A model generated the notes under the pieces. The model searched no databases. It saw only the letters and a list, made by a program, of their open reading frames with translations, and was not told where the DNA came from. Both the position numbers and the translations under genes were made by a program. Shown here in pieces: positions 1 through 5,774 of a stretch of DNA of 8,852 nt (position 1 is its first letter; every line of letters begins with the position of its first letter). This stretch comes from Rhizobium sp. Q54 (GTDB lineage Bacteria; Pseudomonadota; Alphaproteobacteria; Rhizobiales; Beijerinckiaceae): assembly GCA_945903655.1 (NCBI GenBank), contig CAMDOY010000137.1, positions 1 to 8,852 on the forward strand, given 5' to 3'.

Positions 1-228
1 ATGGCATAGCTCGGTCATTTTATCGGGTTGGATCATCAGACTTTATTAGAGCGGTAGATATCACGAGTTTACCGGATGCAGTCTTTGGGCTTGACTGATT
101 CTCCAACCACCCAGATGACGCTCGTCTCAAAAATTCGCACTGAACAAAAGTGAAACCAAAAGTTCGCGTGCTGAAATCGAAGCGAATGACAATGACTGTC
201 ATGGATGCGAACATATATACTTAAGATT

Positions 229-266
229 GAAAACGTTATTATTTTGAGAATCTGACCAACGTTTTC
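229..266. repeat. Perfect 9-bp inverted repeat, 20-nt spacer
   Basis: GAAAACGTT at 229-237 is matched exactly in reverse complement by AACGTTTTC at 258-266. Each arm contains the self-complementary core AACGTT, and a third AACGTT core lies at 318-323. The arm spacing of 29 nt centre to centre is close to three helical turns, which would suit a dimeric or paired DNA-binding protein. As RNA it would make a 9-bp stem with a 20-nt loop. No T-run follows, so it is not an intrinsic terminator. Its role is unknown. Confidence 0.45.
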
Positions 267-393
267 ACGGCCAGATCATCGAATGAATGAACGGGTTCTT
301 CAAAATTCTGGGACCGCAACGTTATATCATTAACGCGATGTTTTTTAAAATAAGGCTAGATTTTGATTTCAATTAATGCTTATAAGACGCGCA

Positions 394-459
394 ATTGGTT
401 CCGAAATGCGGAAACGATTGGTTGAGCCTAATGCCAGCGGCTCAGCCGGTAACCATTAG
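394..459. promoter_or_regulatory. Structured leader upstream of the small winged-helix gene
   Basis: Several dyads cluster within 66 nt. ATTGGTT occurs directly at 394-400 and 417-423. Between these copies TTCCG (399-403) pairs with CGGAA (409-413). CTAATG (428-433) pairs with CATTAG (454-459), and nested inside it is the 11-nt near-palindrome CGGCTCAGCCG (438-448). The cluster ends 57 nt before the ATG at 517, so it could be an operator bound by the gene's own product or a folded 5' leader. A weak -10-like TATAAG lies at 381-386 just upstream, with only a poor -35 partner near 357-362. Only the repeats are observed; regulation is inferred. Confidence 0.35.
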
Positions 460-516
460 CAACTTATTTACGCAGACTCGTTAAACCCACTGTAGAAACT
501 AAAATGGAAGAGATAC

Positions 517-717
517 ATGGCACGTCCCTCCCTTGAACAAGACGCGAAAATGTTCGTCACCACCCTGCGTGAGCTGGGCTCAGCGGCAGGTAATGGCGCT
601 TTGAGAACCGCCCTTGGTTGGAGCGAAACCCGCTACTGGAAAGTTCACGCCAGCCTCATCGAAGCCGCGAAGATCATGAAGGGCCGCGGCCGGGGCGGAT
701 CCGTCTCTCTCGCCTAA
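517..717 (+). CDS. Small winged helix-turn-helix-like protein (66 aa)
   Basis: This encodes a compact basic protein whose residues from about 24 onward read as a winged helix. Two helices around AGNGALRTALGW and ETRYWKVHASLIEAAKIM are followed by a glycine/arginine wing, GRGRGGSVSLA, at the C-terminus. From memory, the same pattern (GN..L...LGW....YW.....L...G....GRGRGGSV) occurs as a DNA-binding appendage on restriction-modification and related proteins; here it stands alone with no enzymatic domain. The ATG is preceded by GGAAGAGA at 506-513, an acceptable ribosome binding site, and a strong terminator begins 42 nt after the stop, so this is a monocistronic unit. It could be an autonomous regulator, a nucleoid-type protein, or the surviving end of a degraded defence gene. 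Coding is likely; the function is not established. Confidence 0.7.
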   Translation: MARPSLEQDAKMFVTTLRELGSAAGNGALRTALGWSETRYWKVHASLIEAAKIMKGRGRGGSVSLA

Positions 718-758
718 ACTTACCAGTTTGCAAGACGTTAGATCGTTTTGGCGGTCAC

Positions 759-792
759 GCACCCAGGCCAAATAGCCTGGGTGCATTTTTTT
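759..792 (+). terminator. Strong Rho-independent terminator of the small gene
   Basis: GCACCCAGGC (759-768) pairs perfectly with GCCTGGGTGC (775-784) around a 6-nt loop CAAATA. It is followed after one A by seven consecutive T residues (786-792). A 10-bp GC-rich stem plus a T-run is a textbook intrinsic terminator for plus-strand transcription. No A-run precedes it, so it should not terminate in the opposite direction. It isolates the 517-717 gene from the ABC-2 genes downstream. Confidence 0.9.
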
Positions 793-1172
793 GGACGGGG
801 CAGTTCCACATCCTCCCGGGTGAGCCTGAGAAGGACAGTGAGCGAGCTCGCCGCATGATCAAAGGCTGCACTAAAATTTTGACACTAGGAGATCATCATG
901 CCCGTTCTGCTTTTGTGCTCACTTATGGGAAAGCGGACATTTAAGTCCGCGAGGCTCCAGTCGAATGTGTAGTGAATTAAAGATCAACAACTTGATAAGA
1001 AGTTACGAAGCAGGACGCCTCTTTCAAACGGCGCCAGCTAATCCGCACAGGAAAGACGTCTCACGATCATTTGAATATAAGTCAATTGATTGCTTTTATC
1101 AAAGGTCATCCCACTTACTACTGGTTCTATCACCTAACTAACTTGTGCCCGGATCACGCAGGACTGAAACAC
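793..1172. other. Mostly non-coding gap before the ABC-2 operon
   Basis: The 380 nt between the terminator and the preferred start of the ABC-2 ATPase hold little that looks coding apart from a 24-codon ORF at 898-972. A perfect 10-bp palindrome GCGAGCTCGC lies at 842-851. A 6-bp hairpin (GCGGAC 933-938 with GTCCGC 945-950) overlaps the tiny ORF. A consensus TTGACA is present at 879-884, but no convincing -10 follows at 16-18 nt. The promoter of the ABC-2 pair should be in here, but I cannot place it. Base composition from about 1071 to 1172 resembles the intergenic DNA more than the following gene. Confidence 0.5.
898..972 (+). CDS. Possible very small ORF (24 aa)
   Basis: An ATG at 898 sits 6 nt after a good AGGAG (887-891) and opens a 24-codon frame, beginning MPVLLLCSLMGKRTF and ending at TAG 970-972. 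The peptide has a short hydrophobic start and a basic second half and matches no family I know. Points in favour are the well-spaced ribosome binding site and a TTGACA just upstream. Points against are the very short length, the absence of a clear -10, and a hairpin (933-950) inside the frame. It could be a leader peptide, a remnant of a longer gene, or chance. Confidence 0.2.
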   Translation: MPVLLLCSLMGKRTFKSARLQSNV

Positions 1173-1934
1173 TTGACTCAGATCACACCGTTTAGGCCGG
1201 CGCTCATCGTGCAAGATCTCAGCAAGGTCTTCGATAACCGGACTGTCGTTGATCGTCTGTCCTTTGTGATCGCCCCGGGAGAAATCGTTGGTCTTGTAGG
1301 GCTTAACGGCGCGGGCAAGACCACGACCATCAATATGATCCTTGGTCTCCTGCAACCAACCTCTGGCTTCGTCGCCATAGATGGTGTTAACCTGGCTCAT
1401 GCAAGAGAACAGGCGATCTCCCAGACGAATTTTTCGGCCGTTTACGCGCCGCTTCCAGGCAATTTGACGGTAACACAAAATCTTCGCATTTTCGGCATGA
1501 TCTATGATGTCCCCGATTTGGATCGCCGTATCGTAGACATGGTGCAAATGTTCGATTTGGCGCGGTATCGCAACACGCGATGCGGGCTTTTATCATCAGG
1601 CGAACAAACCAGGGTGTCCCTCGCCAAAGCTTTGCTGAACAAACCAAAGCTTCTCTTGCTGGACGAGCCCACAGCGTCCATCGACCCTTCAACGGCTGAC
1701 ACCATACGCGGCCATATCCGCGATTACGCCCAACAGGAGCGCGGCGCGGTTCTGTGGACCAGCCATAACATGTATGAGGTCGCCGCTGTCTGCCATCGTA
1801 TGATGCTGCTCTCGCGCGGGCAGATTCTTATTGAGGGCGATCCTAAAACCTTGCCTTCAGAGCATGGCGCAGCCTCGCTTGAGGATCTCTTCATTGAACT
1901 CGCCCGCGAGCCCGGGGAAGGAGCCAGCCCATGA
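1173..1934 (+). CDS. ABC-2 type transporter ATP-binding protein
   Basis: This is the cytoplasmic ATPase of an ABC-2 exporter of the DrrA/NodI/CcmA type. Counting from TTG 1173 (253 aa), Walker A GLNGAGKT is at 43-50, the signature reads LSSGE (140-144) rather than LSGGQ, Walker B LLLLDEP is at 160-166 and the switch histidine is H198 in TSHNM. Where the Q-loop glutamine is expected the protein reads AVYAPLPGNLTV (about 89-100), with no glutamine beside the proline. The start is uncertain. The frame is open from TTG 1071, but that codon lacks a well-spaced Shine-Dalgarno and would add 34 atypical residues. TTG 1173 has AGGA at 1160-1163 and gives a family-typical N-terminus. Its stop overlaps the permease ATG (ATGA), so the two are translationally coupled. 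The substrate is unknown. Confidence 0.9.
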   Translation: MTQITPFRPALIVQDLSKVFDNRTVVDRLSFVIAPGEIVGLVGLNGAGKTTTINMILGLLQPTSGFVAIDGVNLAHAREQAISQTNFSAVYAPLPGNLTVTQNLRIFGMIYDVPDLDRRIVDMVQMFDLARYRNTRCGLLSSGEQTRVSLAKALLNKPKLLLLDEPTASIDPSTADTIRGHIRDYAQQERGAVLWTSHNMYEVAAVCHRMMLLSRGQILIEGDPKTLPSEHGAASLEDLFIELAREPGEGASP

Positions 1935-2734
1935 GGACGCGACATATTGCGGCGATTGTCCTGCGCCAAGTCTATCTTTTGCGCGGCAGTCCAACGCGTG
2001 TGCTGCCGCTCTTTGCATGGATCGCCATTGACGTCATGCTCTGGGGTTTCATCACCCGATATTTGAACGCCATCGCCTCCCCGGGTTTTGATTTTGTTCC
2101 GGCCATGCTGGGCGCCGTCCTGCTCTGGGATTTCCTGTCTCGCGTCATGCAAGGCGTCACCATGGCGTTTTTCGAGGATGTCTGGTCCCGGAATCTTCTG
2201 GCGATCTTCGCCTCACCCCTGTCCCGGGCGGAATATGTGACAGGCCTGGTGCTGACCGGCATCTGCACAAGCCTGCTGGGCCTTGTCGTCATGCTGGTCT
2301 TGGCCAGCCTCGCCTTTGGGCTTTCCTTTATGTCGTATGGCCTCGCCATCGTTCCTGCGCTAGGGGTTCTATTTCTGTTCGGCATCGCCCTTGGAGTGGC
2401 TGGCAGCGCCATGGTGCTGCGGTTGGGGCCTGCCGCCGAATGGTTGATCTGGCCGCTGCCCGCTGTGCTCTCGCCCTTCGCGAGCGTCTTCTATCCCATT
2501 TCCACCCTTCCCACCTGGATGCAGCCCCTGTCGCTGGCCCTGCCGCCCTCCCATGTGTTCGAGACCCTTCGGGCGATCACAAAAGGCGGGCAGGCTGACT
2601 ATGGGGCGCTGCTTTTGGCCCTTGGCCTCTCACTTCTATATCTGGGGGCGGCGGCGGCATTCTTCGCTCATGTGCATGGGGTCTGCATTCGCAATGGTCT
2701 CATCGCCCGCTACAGCGCGGAGTCCGTCACCTGA
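1931..2734 (+). CDS. ABC-2 type transporter permease
   Basis: This 267-aa integral membrane protein is the partner of the ATPase that ends at 1934. About six hydrophobic segments can be placed near residues 24-45, 55-75, 104-130, 136-162, 168-190 and 225-247. Two conserved-looking ABC-2 stretches are visible. FEDVWSRNLLAIFASPLSRA (81-100) is the cytoplasmic segment that usually couples to the ATPase, and FYPISTLPTWMQPLSLALPP (187-206), followed by HVFETLR, is the typical motif before the last helix. The length is normal for the family. It probably forms a homodimer with two ATPase subunits to export a lipid-linked, polysaccharide, oligosaccharide or drug-like substrate. No glycan or lipid gene adjoins it here, so the cargo cannot be inferred from context. 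Confidence 0.92.
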   Translation: MRTRHIAAIVLRQVYLLRGSPTRVLPLFAWIAIDVMLWGFITRYLNAIASPGFDFVPAMLGAVLLWDFLSRVMQGVTMAFFEDVWSRNLLAIFASPLSRAEYVTGLVLTGICTSLLGLVVMLVLASLAFGLSFMSYGLAIVPALGVLFLFGIALGVAGSAMVLRLGPAAEWLIWPLPAVLSPFASVFYPISTLPTWMQPLSLALPPSHVFETLRAITKGGQADYGALLLALGLSLLYLGAAAAFFAHVHGVCIRNGLIARYSAESVT

Positions 2735-2761
2735 ATGGGCTTATGTCGCGCAAAGTTGCAT

Positions 2762-2785
2762 CGCCCATCGCCGGGCGCTGCTTTT
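2762..2785 (+). terminator. Weak candidate terminator after the ABC-2 pair
   Basis: CGCCC (2762-2766) can pair with GGGCG (2773-2777) around a 6-nt loop, followed by CTGC and four T residues (2782-2785). The stem is short and the T-run is both short and offset, so termination would be partial at best. It lies 28 nt after the permease stop, a sensible place for the end of the ABC-2 transcript. Confidence 0.3.
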
Positions 2786-2820
2786 ATAAGCAATGAGCCA
2801 TAAAACGAATTAATCGTAAG
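2782..2820 (+). promoter_or_regulatory. AT-rich likely promoter/operator zone for the importer operon
   Basis: This is the only AT-rich patch in the 264-nt gap between the ABC-2 permease and the importer ATPase. It contains a -10-like TATAAG (2785-2790) and an imperfect 13-nt dyad ACGAATTAATCGT (2805-2817) with ACGA/TCGT arms. The dyad has a size and AT-rich centre compatible with a LysR-type T-N11-A box, although it does not match that pattern cleanly. The regulator at 7399-8355 would be the natural candidate to bind here. No confident -35 partner was found, so exact promoter elements are not claimed. Confidence 0.3.
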
Positions 2821-2963
2821 ATCGCCATCAGCGCCCGGTTCAGGCTTTTCGCCCCTCGCCCAAATCGCCAAAGGCCTCAAATGAAGGGCTTTGTGGGTTG
2901 CAGAGCATGAACCCGCCAATGAACGAGATGATGGCACAGAGTCTGCTTTGACCTCCATGTTCC

Positions 2964-2983
2964 GCCGGTTCCGTCGGACCGGC
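2964..2983 (+). promoter_or_regulatory. Hairpin next to the ATPase ribosome binding site
   Basis: GCCGGT (2964-2969) pairs exactly with ACCGGC (2978-2983) around an 8-nt GC-rich loop that itself contains CCG/CGG. The Shine-Dalgarno GGAGG at 2989-2993 starts only 5 nt after the stem, so the structure could influence ribosome access to the ATG at 2999, or act as a DNA dyad. No T-run follows, so it is not an intrinsic terminator. A regulatory role is inference. Confidence 0.3.
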
Positions 2984-2998
2984 CTGATGGAGGCGACC

Positions 2999-3784
2999 AT
3001 GTCTGCTCCTGCGCCCAAGCTTGTTCTCGAAAATCTGTCCATGGTGTTTCACACGGGCGGAAAGGAGTTCGTAGCGCTTGAACCCTGCGATCTCGCGGTC
3101 CCAACGGGTAAGTTTATTTCCCTTATTGGTCCTTCCGGCTGCGGCAAGAGCACTCTTTTCAATATCATAGCAGGACTTCAGGCGCCCACCACGGGGCGGG
3201 TGCTGATCGACGGGCAGGACTTCACCGGCTACATCGGCCAGGTCGGCTATATGCTGCAAAAAGATCTGCTGCTGCCCTGGCGCACCGTGCTCGACAATGT
3301 GGCGCTGGGCATGGAGATCAGCGGCGTGCCGATCAAGGAGGCGCGTGCGCGCGCTCTTCCTCTCATTATCAAATACGGGCTCTCCGGGTTCGAACATCAA
3401 TATCCCTCGTCCCTTTCCGGCGGCATGCGCCAGCGCGCGGCCCTGCTGCGTACCTTGCTCGTGGAGCGGGACGTGGTGCTGCTGGACGAGCCCTTTGGCG
3501 CCCTGGACGCACAAACGAAATCGCAGATGCAGGAATGGTTGCTGCAAATCTTCGCCGATTTCGGCCGCACCGTCATCTTCGTGACCCACGACGTCGAGGA
3601 AGCGGTGTTCCTCTCCGATGAAATCCACGTCATGGCGAGCAGGCCCGGCCGCATCATCGAGACGCTACCAGTTGATCTGCCGCGCCCACGCGATCGCGCC
3701 ATCGTTTCAACGCCGCGGTTCGTCGCCATGAAGAAATACTGCCTCGACCTGCTGCATCTGGGCGAGCAGCAAGCCGCCGCCTGA
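2999..3784 (+). CDS. NitT/TauT-family ABC transporter ATP-binding protein
   Basis: This is the cytoplasmic ATPase that powers a NitT/TauT-type importer (relatives: SsuB, TauB, NrtD). Over 261 residues it shows Walker A GPSGCGKS (44-51), Q-loop Q87 in MLQKDLLLPW, signature LSGGMRQR (139-146), Walker B LLDEP (161-165) followed by FGALD, and switch histidine H197 in VTHDVEEA. The LLLPW after the Q-loop and the DVEEA stretch are hallmarks of this subfamily. The frame is open further upstream, with ATG at 2957 and 2987 and TTG at 2891. ATG 2999 was chosen because GGAGG (2989-2993) lies 5 nt before it and SAPAPKLVLENL is a normal family N-terminus. It is the first gene of the importer unit, with 43 nt before the permease. 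The substrate is not readable from the ATPase. Confidence 0.93.
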   Translation: MSAPAPKLVLENLSMVFHTGGKEFVALEPCDLAVPTGKFISLIGPSGCGKSTLFNIIAGLQAPTTGRVLIDGQDFTGYIGQVGYMLQKDLLLPWRTVLDNVALGMEISGVPIKEARARALPLIIKYGLSGFEHQYPSSLSGGMRQRAALLRTLLVERDVVLLDEPFGALDAQTKSQMQEWLLQIFADFGRTVIFVTHDVEEAVFLSDEIHVMASRPGRIIETLPVDLPRPRDRAIVSTPRFVAMKKYCLDLLHLGEQQAAA

Positions 3785-3827
3785 ATTTGCAAGCCTGACG
3801 CTCGACGCCTGATCGGGAGACGCTTTC

Positions 3828-4697
3828 ATGAACGCCAAATCATCCTTCATAGACTCCGCCACTGCACTTCCTGACCTCAAGACAACGACCGGTTCAATCA
3901 CCCGTCGGCGACTGGCGCGGCGCCTGCCGGTTCGCCGCATCTGGCCCACATGGGTGCTCTTGTCGGCGCAATTCGGCATCCTCGTCGCCTTCGTAGGACT
4001 TTGGGAACTTGCGGCCGCCACCAAATTCATCGACGTCTTCTTTTGGTCAAAGCCATCTTCCATCGCATCGACCATGGTGATTTTCTTCAGCGAAGGAAAC
4101 GCCATCACGGACATTGTCTATACGTTCTGCTCCACCATCATGGGCTTCATTCTCGGCACCACCCTGGGCGCCGTGCTCGGCATGTCCTTCTGGTGGTCGC
4201 GCAATTACGCATTGATCATGCAGCCCTATATCATCTGCCTTGAATCGATCCCCAAGCTGGCGCTGGCGCCCTTGATCATTCTGGTCTTTGGCATGGGTCT
4301 CGCGTCCAAGGTCGCCATCGCCACCGCGCTGACGCTGGTCGTCTCGACGCTGACCGCCTATTCGGGCGTACAGGCGGTGGATCGCGATCAGGAGAAACTT
4401 TTTTATTCGCTCGGCGCCAGCCGGTGGCAGGTCTTCACCAAGCTGGTCGCGCCCTCCTGCATTCCCTGGATCATCTCCATTCTGCGCGTGAACATTGGCC
4501 TTGCGCTTACGGGCTCCATCGTCGGCGAATTCGTCGCCTCCCAATACGGTCTCGGCCGCACGATCCTCTATGCCGGCCAGACCTATGAAATTGCGCTGGT
4601 TTGGGTCGCGGTGCTCGTGCTCTCGGCGCTTTCCATGGTCATGTATGTGGCTGTGTCCTGGCTCGAGCGCCACCTACAAAAAGGGATTGTTCGCTAA
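3828..4697 (+). CDS. NitT/TauT-family ABC transporter permease
   Basis: This 289-aa inner-membrane subunit of the BPD_transp_1 type is related to SsuC/TauC. A basic, poorly conserved cytoplasmic N-terminus (about 1-40, with RRRLARRLPVRR) precedes hydrophobic segments near 41-64, 96-122, 143-158, 162-180, 214-238 and 255-277. The EAA loop, which docks on the ATPase, lies at about 186-215 with the conserved glycine G196 in YSLGASRWQVF. IVGEF (231-235) after the loop is also typical of this subfamily. The start at ATG 3828 is supported by GGGAGA ending about 7 nt upstream. The gene lies between the ATPase and the binding protein in the same direction at short spacing, so the three form one importer. 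Confidence 0.93.
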   Translation: MNAKSSFIDSATALPDLKTTTGSITRRRLARRLPVRRIWPTWVLLSAQFGILVAFVGLWELAAATKFIDVFFWSKPSSIASTMVIFFSEGNAITDIVYTFCSTIMGFILGTTLGAVLGMSFWWSRNYALIMQPYIICLESIPKLALAPLIILVFGMGLASKVAIATALTLVVSTLTAYSGVQAVDRDQEKLFYSLGASRWQVFTKLVAPSCIPWIISILRVNIGLALTGSIVGEFVASQYGLGRTILYAGQTYEIALVWVAVLVLSALSMVMYVAVSWLERHLQKGIVR

Positions 4698-4752
4698 CTC
4701 TTCTCATCCTGTCCTCGTCAACGCCCCTCCAAAGCCTCCCAAGGAGAACGCC

Positions 4753-5748
4753 GTGACCAAAGCCTTCAAGAGCCTTCTACTCTCGACCATCTTTGCTGCT
4801 TCGTTTGGCTCTCTTGCACAGGCGCAAGAGAAGAAGACGCTCATCGTCGCAGAACCCGTGCATGGCACCGGATATCTGCCGCTCTATGTGGCGATTGCGA
4901 AAGGATACTTCGCAGAAGCTGGCATAGAGGTGAAGATCATGACCGTGGAGAGCGGATCAGGTCATACCAATGCGGTGCTCAGCGGCCAGGCCTTCGCATT
5001 CATCGGCGGCCCCGAGCATAACGCCTTCGCGAAGTTGAAGGGCGCGGAGTTGCGCGGCGTGGTCAATGTGGTGGATCGCGGCAATATCTATTTCAACGCC
5101 GCCAAGGGCAAGGAACCCGCCCCCGGCGAGAGCATGGCGTCTTTCTTCAAGGGCAAGGGCATCGCCACCGGCATGTACGGCGGCACCCCCAACTCCATCA
5201 CCCGCTACCTCCTGAAGAAATATAACCTGGACGACAAGAAGGACGTGACGCTGCAGGAAATGCCGAATTCCGCCGTTCTGGCCGCCATCAAGACCGGCGC
5301 AGCGCAGATCGGCGTCACGACGGAGCCCTTCCTGACGCAAGGCATCAAGCAGAACCTCTGGGGCGAGCCAATCCTGAACATTCCCAGGGAACTTGGACCC
5401 TACGCCTATTCGACCCTTAATATCCGCCTCGACTCCATTCAGAAAGATCCGCAGACCGTCGGCAAGTTTGTTCAGGGTGTGATGAAGGGACTGGCCTTCA
5501 CCTATGCCGACAAGGAAGAGGCGGCCAAGGTCGCCAAAAAGGAATTCCCGACCATGGCGCCGGAAGATCTGAAGGCGACCCTCGACCGCTCCTTTGCGGA
5601 TGAAGTCTGGAGCAAGGATGGACTGATCTCCGAGAAGTCCTGGGAAACCGGCGGCGCAGTTGTTCTGGCTGCGGGCATTCTCAAACAGCCCGTCGCCTAT
5701 AACGACATCATCGACATGCAATTCGTGAAGAGCCCCAAAACCAACTGA
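4753..5748 (+). CDS. NitT/TauT-family periplasmic substrate-binding protein
   Basis: This 331-aa secreted receptor for the preceding importer belongs to the NMT1/SsuA-like fold group. A Sec signal peptide is clear: a basic start with K3 and K6, a hydrophobic core near 8-18, and probable cleavage after AQA (22-24), leaving about 307 mature residues. The mature protein opens LIVAEPVHGTGYLPLYVAIAKG and continues with GYFAEAGIEVKI and, near residue 80, FIGGPEHNAF, a pattern usual for this family. There is no lipobox cysteine, so it should be free in the periplasm. The start is GTG 4753, set by AAGGAG at 4741-4746; the longer open frame upstream overlaps the permease and is not used. The ligand is unknown. 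Because the two hydrolases follow 26 nt later, a small amide or ureido compound is the contextual guess. Confidence 0.93.
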   Translation: MTKAFKSLLLSTIFAASFGSLAQAQEKKTLIVAEPVHGTGYLPLYVAIAKGYFAEAGIEVKIMTVESGSGHTNAVLSGQAFAFIGGPEHNAFAKLKGAELRGVVNVVDRGNIYFNAAKGKEPAPGESMASFFKGKGIATGMYGGTPNSITRYLLKKYNLDDKKDVTLQEMPNSAVLAAIKTGAAQIGVTTEPFLTQGIKQNLWGEPILNIPRELGPYAYSTLNIRLDSIQKDPQTVGKFVQGVMKGLAFTYADKEEAAKVAKKEFPTMAPEDLKATLDRSFADEVWSKDGLISEKSWETGGAVVLAAGILKQPVAYNDIIDMQFVKSPKTN

Positions 5749-5774
5749 GCCCCTGCGGCGCAAAGGAGCATCCC

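Larger units (their letters stand above)
1..516. other. AT-rich non-coding region rich in short repeats
   Basis: No convincing gene is seen here on either strand. The stretch is clearly more AT-rich than the rest of the window. It holds three CAAAA boxes (128-132, 145-149, 157-161), a 6-bp inverted repeat around 186-202, a 9-bp perfect inverted repeat at 229-237 and 258-266, a second copy of AACGTTAT at 318-325 (first at 232-239), and a structured segment at 394-459 just before the small gene at 517. A minus-strand open frame at 20-214 lacks any recognisable protein signature and probably arises by chance. The region most likely contains the promoter and operators of the 517 gene, and could be the decayed edge of an acquired segment. 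That origin is inference. Confidence 0.6.

Noticed and set aside
20..214. Minus-strand open frame of 64 codons in the AT-rich left flank
   Set aside because: No convincing ribosome binding site, no recognisable motif, and the codon usage does not resemble the window's real genes.
618..944. Plus-strand open frame of 108 codons overlapping the small winged-helix gene and the terminator
   Set aside because: It runs through the 517-717 gene in another frame and straight across the strong terminator hairpin and T-run; the translation has no domain-like features.
1..1172. Insertion sequence, tRNA attachment site or CRISPR array in the left region
   Set aside because: Repeats are short and irregular, no transposase or integrase fragment was recognised, no tRNA-like cloverleaf was seen, and there is no repeat-spacer periodicity.
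2735..2998. A guanidine- or nitrogen-related riboswitch ahead of the importer
   Set aside because: I looked for a recognisable conserved riboswitch core and found only simple hairpins; no known class could be supported by eye.
2840..3628. Long minus-strand open frame opposite the importer ATPase
   Set aside because: It is the antisense shadow of a gene with all ABC ATPase motifs; the long frame is a consequence of GC-rich codons.
4495..4752. Upstream extension of the binding-protein frame by 86 codons
   Set aside because: It overlaps the permease C-terminus in another frame and would bury the signal peptide; GTG 4753 has AAGGAG at the right distance.
4957..5763. Long minus-strand open frame opposite the binding protein, and a similar one at 5877-6677 opposite the hydrolases
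   Set aside because: Both are antisense shadows of well-supported plus-strand genes, with low-complexity Gly/Ala/His-rich translations.
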